The position numbers and the translations under genes were made by a program. Positions 57,529-64,000 of a DNA stretch of 64,000 bases are shown here, one piece after another. This DNA comes from Rhodobacteraceae bacterium EL129 (GTDB taxonomy: Bacteria > Pseudomonadota > Alphaproteobacteria > Rhodobacterales > Rhodobacteraceae). Each line of letters starts with the position of its first letter. Position 1 is the stretch's first letter. The notes beneath the pieces are model-generated. The model had not been told where the DNA came from and ran no database searches. It worked only from the letters and a program-made list of their open reading frames with translations. The stretch is from NCBI GenBank assembly GCA_900313005.1, contig ONZJ01000002.1:479001-543000 (forward strand), given 5' to 3'.

Positions 57529-57659
57529 GGGTGAGACCGGATCTGAGCTGAGAAACGTCCTTCTCTGGCGCTATTTCGGGACAAAAAGGTGCCTCTGCTT
57601 TCCATCCCCGGAAGCTTGCTTCCTGCAGATGGTGCCCCGACCTGATGACGGTCTCACCC
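57529..57659. repeat. 131-bp element bounded by 11-bp inverted repeats
   Basis: GGGTGAGACCG (57529-57539) and CGGTCTCACCC (57649-57659) are perfect reverse complements. A 14-bp palindrome, GGAAGC-TT-GCTTCC, lies inside at 57610-57623. It may be a small inverted-repeat element (MITE-like) or the gene of a structured RNA. No target-site duplication was recognised. Confidence 0.5.
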
Positions 57660-57746
57660 CCAACTTCCAAAAAATTGCGAAGACCGGAGAACTGAGTAAC
57701 GCTTTGTCGTTGCCTTTCGCCTGTGCTGTGGCGTACCTCGGTTTGT

Positions 57747-58325
57747 ATGGCAAAATTGTATTTCCATTTTTCCACGATGAACGCGGGCAAATCGACCTTG
57801 CTGTTGCAGGCCGCGTATAACTACGTGGAGCGAGGCCTGAGCCCCTATCTTCTGACGGCTCAGCTGGATACACGCGCAGGCTCTGCAAAGATTGCCTCGC
57901 GGATCGGTATAGATCAACCGGCTGACACCTATGCAACCGAAGATGACCTCTTTGCTCGTCTTGAGGCGCGTTTGGGCCAGGGGCCAGTGGATTGCGTTTT
58001 CGTGGATGAGGCGCAGTTTTTGACCGAAGACCAGGTGTGGCAACTGGCCCGCGCGGTGGATGACCTGAAGGTGCCGGTGATGTGCTATGGCTTACGGGTC
58101 GATTTTCAGGGGCAGTTGTTTCCGGGCTCGGCTGCGCTCTTAGCTCTGGCGGATGAATTGCGCGAGGTGCGCACGATCTGTCATTGCGGCAAGAAGGCCA
58201 CGATGGTGGTGCGCAAAGATGCGCGCGGTCACGTCGTTCAGGACGGCGCGCAGGTGCAAGTGGGCGGCAATGAGACCTATGTCAGCCTGTGTCGCCGCCA
58301 TTGGCGCGAAGCCACATCCTCTTGA
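57747..58325 (+). CDS. tdk: Thymidine kinase
   Basis: A 192-residue type II thymidine kinase: the P-loop STMNAGKSTLLLQ at residues 9-21, the Walker B VDCVFVDEAQFL, and the lasso region VMCYGLRVDFQG. The zinc site uses a CHCGKKATMV pair and a second pair near the end with CRRHW, where one position may be a His. It phosphorylates thymidine for salvage. The ATG has no clear Shine-Dalgarno sequence; an in-frame GTG eight codons earlier is an alternative start. Confidence 0.94.
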   Translation: MAKLYFHFSTMNAGKSTLLLQAAYNYVERGLSPYLLTAQLDTRAGSAKIASRIGIDQPADTYATEDDLFARLEARLGQGPVDCVFVDEAQFLTEDQVWQLARAVDDLKVPVMCYGLRVDFQGQLFPGSAALLALADELREVRTICHCGKKATMVVRKDARGHVVQDGAQVQVGGNETYVSLCRRHWREATSS

Positions 58326-58457
58326 TTGCTCGAAACACTTTGACCAAAAGGAATTCGCCAAGGCGCATGCCGGATGTCTCGTCGTTGTCGTGCCTCCGCC
58401 TCCTCGGGGTGGGTTGAGAGGCGACGCGTCACAGCCGACGTTCGTATTTGGCGCGGC

Positions 58458-58499
58458 ACTCCGAGGCCTTTGGCGGGAGTATTTGACAAAGGTGAAGCG
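58458..58499. repeat. Extragenic hairpin plus GGAGTATTT motif (copy 2)
   Basis: ACTCC (58458-58462) and GGAGT (58476-58480) frame a stem with GCC-TTT-GGC inside, followed by ATTTGACAAAGGTGAAG. The string GGAGTATTT...GGTGAAG resembles that at 14258-14310. It lies in the 187-bp gap between tdk and the KAS III-like gene, which converge, and could act as a shared terminator-like structure. Confidence 0.4.
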
Positions 58500-58512
58500 A
58501 GGGGCGTGCGGG

Positions 58513-59634
58513 TCAGGCGCGTTCCACCAACACTGATCCGACGGAATAGCCCGCTCCGAAGGAACAGATCAGACCGGTGTCGCCGGGTTGCAGATCATCG
58601 GAGTATTTGGAGAAGGCAATTATTGAGCCTGCCGAGGATGTATTGGCATAGTCCTGCAGGATGTTGGGTTGCTCTTCCGGTGCAGGCGTGCGGCCCATGA
58701 CCTTGCGGCCGATGAAATCATTCATGCTTTTGTTGGCCTGGTGCAGCCACAGGCGTTTGAGGTCGGAGGCCTCGACACCTTCGTCGGCCATGTGATCCGT
58801 GATGTGAGCCGAGACTAGAGGCAGCACTTCTTTGAACACCTTGCGGCCTTCTTGCATGAAGAGCATATCGCGGCGGTCGTCCATGCCACCGGTCCGGGTG
58901 CGCCGCAAGAAGCCGTTGTTGTTGCGGATGTTGTTGGAAAACTGCGTGGCGCAGCGGGTGGAGTTGATCAGGAAATGCGCGCCTTTGGCCTCATCCGCCG
59001 GTTCAATCACCACAGCTGTGCAGACATCGCCAAAGATAAAGTGGCAATCGCGGTCACGCCATTCCAGGTGGCCTGAGCAGATCTCGGGCGAGACGACGAG
59101 GGCACGTTTGGCGGACCCCGCGCGGACCATATCGGCGGCGGCCTGAATGCCGAAAGTGGCCGAGGAACAGGCGACATTCATGTCAAAGGCAAAGCCCTGC
59201 GCACCCAGTAGCTGTTGGATTTCAATGGCGATCGCGGGGTAGGGGCGTTCATGGTTCGATGCGGCACAGATGATCAGATCGATCTCGCTTGCGTCCCGCC
59301 CGGCCTGCGCCAGCGCAAGCGTGCAGGCCTCCTGCGCCATTTCAGCCATGATGCCTGGGTCATCGTCGGACCGTTCAGGTAGATGGGGGTGCATCACATC
59401 GGGATTGAGCACGCCAGATTTGTTCATCACATATCGCTGCTCGATGCCCGAGGCATTTACAATGAACTCGGACGAAGAGGGCGCTTTTGCCTCAACCTCT
59501 CCTGCGGCGATGGCATCGGCGTGCCGGGTATTGAAGTTTTCCACATAGGCATTGAACGCCAGGACCAATTCATCATTGGTGATGGATTGGCTGGGGGTGA
59601 ACACACCCGTGCCGGTGATCGCAGGTTTGGACAT
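58513..59634 (-). CDS. Beta-ketoacyl-ACP synthase III family protein
   Basis: A 373-residue thiolase-fold condensing enzyme, longer than E. coli FabH (317). The catalytic Cys is in FDMNVACSSATFG (Cys156), His298 in LWLHQANKSMND and Asn331 in YANTSSAGSI, so the Cys-His-Asn triad is intact. It resembles the FabH-like extended subfamily. The ATG (MSKPAITGTG) follows GGAGACATGAA; the open frame begins 19 codons earlier. It could start fatty acid synthesis or make a specialised acyl chain. Confidence 0.88.
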   Translation of the reverse strand: MSKPAITGTGVFTPSQSITNDELVLAFNAYVENFNTRHADAIAAGEVEAKAPSSSEFIVNASGIEQRYVMNKSGVLNPDVMHPHLPERSDDDPGIMAEMAQEACTLALAQAGRDASEIDLIICAASNHERPYPAIAIEIQQLLGAQGFAFDMNVACSSATFGIQAAADMVRAGSAKRALVVSPEICSGHLEWRDRDCHFIFGDVCTAVVIEPADEAKGAHFLINSTRCATQFSNNIRNNNGFLRRTRTGGMDDRRDMLFMQEGRKVFKEVLPLVSAHITDHMADEGVEASDLKRLWLHQANKSMNDFIGRKVMGRTPAPEEQPNILQDYANTSSAGSIIAFSKYSDDLQPGDTGLICSFGAGYSVGSVLVERA

Positions 59635-59713
59635 TTCATGTCTCCGCTGAATGGGTGGCGCAAGATCATCCCATGCATCTTGCGGCGTCAAGCGTTACGA
59701 TGCGGCACAGGGC

Positions 59714-60643
59714 TCATTCAGCAGAGACCTGAGCCCGCGCGGCCCCGGCTGCGGCCAGAACGGCCCCTGCAAAGAAGACAGAAAGCCCGATTAACGTAAG
59801 GCCAGATTGCGCAACGCGGCCTTCGAAGATTTGCAGGCAAAATATGACGAAAGGCCCGGTCGCTGTGATCGCTCCGAGCGTCAAGGTGCTGATCAATGCG
59901 ACGGCACGTTGCAGCGCGTAAAGCGGCGGAACGATCAGAGCAAACCCAAGTGCCACGATCCAGATCAGTTCGCCAGGCGGGGGGACAGGTGCTGGGTTAA
60001 GCTGCGACGCCGCCAGAACCCCGGCCGTAAGGACATAAAACATAAACCGCATCCCGAAGACTGCGGATGGGCCGACGCCCGCCTTGTCCATCCGCTGACA
60101 ATACACCAGCAAGAAGGTGAACAGAATCCCATCGGCAATCGCCAGAGTGACACCAAGAAAGGCAGCGATGGGGCCCCCACGCACGAAGCCAGAGAGGTTG
60201 AAAAGGGTGATTGCAATCAGACCCAAGATGGCCAACCCGATTACCAGATTGCCCAGCACCTCCAATCTGTTGCGTAGAGCGTCTCCTTCAGGCCAGCCCA
60301 AATAGTGCAACGCCACCGCTGTCAAAGGCATGACGCCTGAACCGATGGTGTAGGCCACAGCTGGTTCGATCAATTGCACAGATCCCAGATAAGCAACCCA
60401 ACCCAGTGCAGCGATGATGTTTACTTTGAGCAGCAGCATCGGTTTGGACAGGGCAATACGCACCTGATCCGGGGTGCGGATCACGGCCAGCCCGACAAAG
60501 AGTGCGGTGGTCAATCCCAGCACCAGAAAGCCGAACAGAAAGGAATCCATGCGTTGGAATGTGCCGCCGAAAAAGACAAACTGCGCGGCTTCGAGCACCA
60601 CAAACGCCATAGCCCAGATCAATCCAATGGTCTGAGGTGACAT
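59714..60643 (-). CDS. DMT-type permease (EamA family)
   Basis: A 309-residue membrane protein with ten predicted helices in two repeats (EamA-like). The internal repeat ends with the LALIVPPLYALQRAVALISTLTLGAIT and GLTLIGLSVFFAGAVLAA segments. I prefer the Met at 60643 (MSPQTIGL) because an AAAGG sequence lies 9 nt upstream; the earlier Met (MHPMSPQ) is directly against that sequence. The substrate is unknown. It starts 26 bp from the hydroxyacid dehydrogenase end. Confidence 0.85.
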   Translation of the reverse strand: MSPQTIGLIWAMAFVVLEAAQFVFFGGTFQRMDSFLFGFLVLGLTTALFVGLAVIRTPDQVRIALSKPMLLLKVNIIAALGWVAYLGSVQLIEPAVAYTIGSGVMPLTAVALHYLGWPEGDALRNRLEVLGNLVIGLAILGLIAITLFNLSGFVRGGPIAAFLGVTLAIADGILFTFLLVYCQRMDKAGVGPSAVFGMRFMFYVLTAGVLAASQLNPAPVPPPGELIWIVALGFALIVPPLYALQRAVALISTLTLGAITATGPFVIFCLQIFEGRVAQSGLTLIGLSVFFAGAVLAAAGAARAQVSAE

Positions 60644-60668
60644 GGGGTGCATCCTTTGTGTTTTGCCG

Positions 60669-61622
60669 TCAGTTCACCATATTGGGCGGAATTTCACCTG
60701 CCAGGGCGGCGCGCAGGTTTTCGACTGCCATGAGGCCCATAATCTCACGAACTTCGAGGGCGGCCGTGCCCAAATGCGGCAAAAGCGTTACGTTTTCCAT
60801 CGCCCGCAACGCGTCAGGCACCTTGGGTTCATGTTCGTATACATCGAGGCCCGCGCCCGCGATGTCTCCGCTTTCCAATGCCTTGATCAGCGCGGCCTCG
60901 TCCACCACGTCTCCCCGGGCAACGTTGACCAGAAAGGCACCGGGTTTCATCGCGCCAAAGGTCGATTTGCCGATCAGGTGATGTGTGTCTGAGCCGCCGG
61001 GGACTGCGATCACGATGACATCTGCGGTCTGCGCCAGCGATTTGAGGCTTTCAGCACGGGTTGCGGGAAACGCCAGCTCCTTGGCCGAGCGGTTGTGGTA
61101 GATCACCTGCATCCCAAAACCGAAATGACAACGCCGACCAATGGCCTGTCCGATCCGTCCCATACCGACAATGCCAACTGTTTTACCGGACATATGCAGA
61201 CCCAGCATCTGAGAGGGATGCCAACCCGTCCACTCGCCAGACCGCACCAGGCGCTCTCCTTCGCCTGCGCGGCGGGTGGTCATCAGCATCAGGGTCAGCG
61301 CGATATCCGCGGTTGCATCGGTGACGGCGCCGGGTGTGTTGGTGACCGTTACACCTGCTGCACGCGCGGCGACGGCGTCGATGTGGTTGAAGCCGACGCC
61401 GAAATTGGCTAGCACCTTGCACCGCGGGTTTTCCGCGTCGTCAAACACCTTGGCCGAAAAGTGATCCCCCAACGTGGGCATGATCCCATCATAGAGCGCC
61501 AGAGCGCCGCGCATTTGGCCGACCTTCAATGGTGTGGATTCTTCGCGGATTTCCACGTCAAAATGAGTTTGCGCTTCCGTCACAACACGGTCGGGATAGG
61601 CCCTGGTCATCAAAACGCGCAT
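60669..61622 (-). CDS. D-isomer 2-hydroxyacid dehydrogenase (glyoxylate/hydroxypyruvate reductase type)
   Basis: A 317-residue NAD(P)-dependent enzyme. The Rossmann motif is GIVGMGRIGQAIGRR, and the catalytic residues are Arg in NVARGDVVDE, Glu in DVYEHEPK and His in LLPHLGTA. The substrate-site string LANFGVGFNHID is the usual one. It is likely a glyoxylate/hydroxypyruvate reductase. Its start overlaps the csaA stop by one base (TAATG), so the two are coupled in an operon with proC. Confidence 0.92.
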   Translation of the reverse strand: MRVLMTRAYPDRVVTEAQTHFDVEIREESTPLKVGQMRGALALYDGIMPTLGDHFSAKVFDDAENPRCKVLANFGVGFNHIDAVAARAAGVTVTNTPGAVTDATADIALTLMLMTTRRAGEGERLVRSGEWTGWHPSQMLGLHMSGKTVGIVGMGRIGQAIGRRCHFGFGMQVIYHNRSAKELAFPATRAESLKSLAQTADVIVIAVPGGSDTHHLIGKSTFGAMKPGAFLVNVARGDVVDEAALIKALESGDIAGAGLDVYEHEPKVPDALRAMENVTLLPHLGTAALEVREIMGLMAVENLRAALAGEIPPNMVN

Positions 61623-61963
61623 TAGTGCATCCGCCCGCCTGTGGGGACGTCCTGATCTGGTGTCAGCAAGACGATTTCGCCGGTCTCATCCGGCAAACCC
61701 AGCACCAGCACTTCGGACATAAAGGGGCCGATCTGGCGCGGGGGAAAGTTGACCACGGCCATGACCTGACGCCCGGGCAGGGTCTCGGGGTGGTAATGGG
61801 CAGTGATCTGCGCGGATGTTTTGCGTTCACCGATCTCGTCGCCAAAGTCGATCCACATCTTGATGGCGGGCTTGCGGGCTTCGGGGAAGGATTCCGCGCG
61901 GGTGATGCGACCGACCCGGATGTCGACTTTCAGGAAGTCGTCAAAGCTGATGTTATCCGCCAT
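61622..61963 (-). CDS. csaA: CsaA-like tRNA-binding domain protein
   Basis: A 113-residue OB-fold protein: FDDFLKVDIRVGRI, KMWIDFGDEIGERKTSAQIT, VMAVVNFPPRQIGPFMSEVLVLG. This is the CsaA/EMAP II-type tRNA-binding fold with export-chaperone activity reported in Bacillus. The ATG overlaps the proC stop by 11 bp; the longer open frame is proC read in another frame. Length is typical. Confidence 0.92.
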   Translation of the reverse strand: MADNISFDDFLKVDIRVGRITRAESFPEARKPAIKMWIDFGDEIGERKTSAQITAHYHPETLPGRQVMAVVNFPPRQIGPFMSEVLVLGLPDETGEIVLLTPDQDVPTGGRMH

Positions 61964-62771
61964 TGCGCAGCTCCTTTGAGCGTTCGGTGGCCGCTGCAAC
62001 CGTGGCGCGCAGCAAAGGCGGCAGGCCGGTGGCATCGTTCATCAAGACTTCAAGGCCGGCCTGGGTGGTGCCATTGGGGCTGGTGACGTTGATACGCAAT
62101 TGCGAGGGGGGCTCATCCGCGGCTTCGGCCAGCGCGCCCGCGCCAGCAACAGTCGCTTGGGCCAGTTGCATGGCAAGGGCAGGGGCAAGGCCCTGGGCCT
62201 CGCCTGCTGCGGCTAAGCATTCAATCATATGAAAGACATATGCTGGGCCCGATCCCGATACGCCGGTGACCGCATCCATCTGATCTTCGTGGTCCAGCCG
62301 CACCACCTGACCCACGGCGCGCAGCAACGCGTCAGCTAGGTCCATATGCGCGGGCGTGGTTTGCGTATTGCCGATAATTGCGGTGATGCCCTGTCCCACG
62401 GCCGCAGGCGTGTTCGGCATGGCGCGTATGATCGGGGAGGCGGCGCCAAAGGCGTCTTCAAACGTGGCGATGGGTGTGCCTGCGGCAACCGAGACAAACA
62501 ACGTGTCCCCACCGCCCATGGCTGCGATCGCGGGCAAGGCTTCGCCCATCATCTGAGGTTTCACGGCCAGCAGGGCAATCGCGGGGGCGTCTGGCAAATC
62601 GCTGTTTATATTGACCTTCGTGGATTTCACCCAATCAGACGGGTTGGGGTCGATCACCCAGACCGAGGAAGGGGGCAGGCCTTGTGCCAGCCAACCTTGC
62701 AGCATGGCCGATCCCATTTTTCCGCATCCCAATAGTACCAGGCCATTTTTGGCCACGTGATCCATATTCAT
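61953..62771 (-). CDS. proC: Pyrroline-5-carboxylate reductase
   Basis: A 272-residue enzyme that makes proline from P5C with NADPH. The Rossmann motif LLGCGKMGSAML, AVKPQMMGEAL, the RAMPNTPAAVGQG stretch and the C-terminal GSGPAYVFHMIECLA with VTSPNGTTQAGLEVL are all present. The ATG at 62771 (MNMDHVAKNG) follows AAGGGG by 6 nt, better than the earlier MKKGQ. It is the first gene of proC-csaA-hydroxyacid dehydrogenase. Confidence 0.95.
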   Translation of the reverse strand: MNMDHVAKNGLVLLGCGKMGSAMLQGWLAQGLPPSSVWVIDPNPSDWVKSTKVNINSDLPDAPAIALLAVKPQMMGEALPAIAAMGGGDTLFVSVAAGTPIATFEDAFGAASPIIRAMPNTPAAVGQGITAIIGNTQTTPAHMDLADALLRAVGQVVRLDHEDQMDAVTGVSGSGPAYVFHMIECLAAAGEAQGLAPALAMQLAQATVAGAGALAEAADEPPSQLRINVTSPNGTTQAGLEVLMNDATGLPPLLRATVAAATERSKELRNGG

Positions 62772-62871
62772 GATCTGCCCCTTCTTCATGCACGCTTTGG
62801 CGCGTTTTGCTTAGTGTTACGCCGGGCCAGAAAGCGGGGCAATGGGCCGGTGGGGTAGGCGGCGAGGTTTT

Positions 62872-62910
62872 GCTAAAAATGTGACGGGCCGCAGGGCGTG
62901 CGGACCCGTC
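62872..62910 (-). terminator. Rho-independent terminator of the YbjN gene
   Basis: On the minus strand a 10-bp stem, GACGGG plus CCGC with one bulged base on the opposite arm, closes a 7-base loop and is followed by ACATTTTTAGC. It begins 8 bp after the YbjN stop codon. Confidence 0.75.
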
Positions 62911-62917
62911 TTCGCGC

Positions 62918-63418
62918 TTAGGCGCGGCCGTAGGCTTCGGCGATGGCCACCTGAATGGCGTCTTTTGGGCTTTGATCGCCCCAGACAACCAATTGAAATG
63001 CCGGATAAAATCGTTCGGCGCTCAGGACAGCGGCGCGGATCAGCGTGTCGATCTGTTCGGGGTGCACGCCCTGACCACCGCTCATCAGAAGGCCGTAGCG
63101 ATAGACCATTAGCTTTTGTTCGTGCCAATAGGTAAAGGCCCCGGCCCAGCATTGGTCATTCACATCGTTAAGTATATGATAAAGCGCGGGAAGTTTGTCC
63201 TCGGGGGGCTCCATTTCAAAGGTGCAGACCATCCGCAGGGTTTCGTCATAGGCCGACCAGGCCAGGGTAATCGAATAGGTGCGCCATTGTCCTTCCACGG
63301 CCATGGCGATCTGATCATCGCCAATACGGTCGAAATCCCACTCGTGATGCTCCGCCAAATGTTCAACGATATCAATGGGGTGAAGGTCTTCCTGTAGAAA
63401 CTGCTCGGACAATGCCAT
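62918..63418 (-). CDS. YbjN domain-containing protein
   Basis: A 166-residue soluble protein. The N-terminal EHHEWDFDRIGDDQIAMAVEGQW and the LPALYHILNDVNDQCWAGAF segment match YbjN, a type III secretion chaperone-like fold; a role in stress or motility was proposed in E. coli, with the mechanism unknown. It stands alone, followed by a terminator, and is divergent from nothing in the window. Confidence 0.85.
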   Translation of the reverse strand: MALSEQFLQEDLHPIDIVEHLAEHHEWDFDRIGDDQIAMAVEGQWRTYSITLAWSAYDETLRMVCTFEMEPPEDKLPALYHILNDVNDQCWAGAFTYWHEQKLMVYRYGLLMSGGQGVHPEQIDTLIRAAVLSAERFYPAFQLVVWGDQSPKDAIQVAIAEAYGRA

Positions 63419-63557
63419 TGCGCCACCTCTTTGTTTTTATAGCGTGCGGGGCTGGCAGTGCCCCAAACACTAGGTGTCTGCTCAACGAGCGGGGGCTGTT
63501 CCCTCCGCCTATACAAGATATGGTGGCGTCATCAAGGCGAGCTGTAAAGCAATTTAT

Positions 63558-63586
63558 TGGGGATAACCTCAATAAGTTGTGGATGA
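63558..63586. promoter_or_regulatory. Two DnaA-box-like 9-mers
   Basis: TGGGGATAA (63558) and TGTGGATGA (63578) each differ at one base from TGTGGATAA, the reverse form of the DnaA consensus box; they are in the same orientation and start 20 bp apart. They lie in the 294-bp gap upstream of YbjN. Confidence 0.3.
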
Positions 63587-63649
63587 AATCACGTTCGCGG
63601 CCACATTTAGACGTCTTTACGACGGCGGCGGCGCCCGGCCTGTTTATTA

Positions 63650-63664
63650 TTGGCAGTCTGCCAA
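63650..63664. promoter_or_regulatory. 15-bp palindrome
   Basis: TTGGCAGTCTGCCAA has perfect 6-bp arms around GTC. It lies just downstream of the 63713 gene and 232 bp upstream of the YbjN start, with no T run; it may be an operator or the stem of a weak terminator. Confidence 0.35.
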
Positions 63665-63712
63665 TTCGACTCGGATGAATGCCAATTCCAGTGCGACCTA
63701 CCTGAAGGGGCC

Positions 63713-64000
63713 TCAGGGCGTCGAGAGCTCGAAATCGGCGATCTCGGAGGAGGTCATGATGTGGATGTCATCCGCCGGTGCGGCGTAGATGGTGAACCAG
63801 TAGAAATCGTCACGGCCCAGCATGGCCTCGATATAGGCGCGGTTCATTTCGTGTTCGGCAGCGGAGCGAGGGAAATCCTTGGCTTCGCGTGATCCATCCG
63901 ACCACGAATGCACTCCGAGGACAGCCCCCGGTTCGATGGTGCGGCGCACCCCGGCGAGAAAGAGATCAACGCCGCCCGAGTGGATTTCACTGGTTGTGGT
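63713..64000 (-). CDS. Partial C-terminus of an unidentified protein, possibly ClpP/crotonase-like
   Basis: Only the last 95 residues are in the window; the frame is open to the right edge. The segment SGGVDLFLAGVRRT followed by GAVLGVHSWSDG and then a helical FPRSAAEHEMNRAYIEAML reminds me of the ClpP-like periplasmic proteins (COG3904 type), in which a Ser lies near a small-residue turn, but the catalytic region may lie outside. I cannot say more. The C-terminal end is IMTSSEIADF. Confidence 0.4.
   Translation of the reverse strand, partial: TTTSEIHSGGVDLFLAGVRRTIEPGAVLGVHSWSDGSREAKDFPRSAAEHEMNRAYIEAMLGRDDFYWFTIYAAPADDIHIMTSSEIADFELSTP

Noticed and set aside
57571-58043. Overlapping minus-strand open frames around the start of tdk
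   Set aside because: They have no family resemblance, and part of the region is better explained by the inverted-repeat element.

Overview
The window is about 60% GC chromosomal DNA from a marine-type alphaproteobacterium, most likely of the Rhodobacteraceae (Roseobacter group). The evidence is the gene content and order: mreBCD-mrdA-rodA, murA-DUF2948-hisD, a UPF0262/low-molecular-weight phosphatase pair, a Hint-domain protein with a CtrA-type box, atpHAGDC without the Fo genes, a class II EPSP synthase, and a TRAP transporter with a universal stress protein. I see no prophage, integrase, insertion sequence or CRISPR array. Most of the window is core genome with short accessory stretches.

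Layout. 1-5137 (minus): the rod-shape operon mreB-mreC-mreD-mrdA-rodA; rodA runs off the left edge. 5401-15150: a small lipoprotein, tRNA-Thr(GGT), then a plus-strand run of murA, DUF2948, hisD, a three-domain RidA fusion, UPF0262, a phosphatase, an NTF2-like protein, a GNAT, a Hint-domain protein and rpsD. 15196-19430: hisC and a prephenate/arogenate dehydrogenase, an extensin-like lipoprotein, DUF2125 and chaC. 19505-23587: an ExbB/MotA-like channel subunit paired with a 634-residue MotB/OmpA-like partner carrying a very long coiled coil, convergent with an M23 peptidase. 23587-28389: clpA, gloB, a methyltransferase, a VanZ-like protein and the atp leader. 28390-33359: atpHAGDC with a terminator.

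33385-43208 is more accessory: a winged-helix/TolB-like/TPR regulator, an H-type lectin, an M24-fold protein that lacks the metal ligands, prs, an HCCA isomerase-like protein, an alpha/beta hydrolase, ltaE-ycgN-ribF, and a ureohydrolase with an altered first metal motif. 43361-48021: a TRAP uptake operon (dctP-dctQ-dctM-usp) with a stem-loop between dctP and dctQ and a terminator, divergent from a LysR gene. 48126-54827: a MaoC hydratase, a HAD-IIA phosphatase, a Tat-exported unknown, a LysR regulator divergent from a four-gene flavin monooxygenase/reductase/tautomerase/hydrolase operon, and DUF389. 54824-64000: aroA, ridA, a putative HTH protein, a structured non-coding stretch, tdk, a KAS III-like enzyme, a DMT permease, a hydroxyacid dehydrogenase, csaA, proC, YbjN and a partial protein at the right edge.

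The parts that ordinary annotation explains least are (i) the ExbB/long-coiled-coil OmpA pair, (ii) the 57.4-57.7 kb intergenic region, with a palindrome, three units repeating at exactly 21 bp and a 131-bp element bounded by 11-bp inverted repeats, (iii) the LysR-controlled flavin monooxygenase cluster, and (iv) several enzymes that keep a known fold but have altered catalytic residues (triple RidA, M24 protein, ureohydrolase). All calls come from reading motifs and translations by eye; no database search was run.
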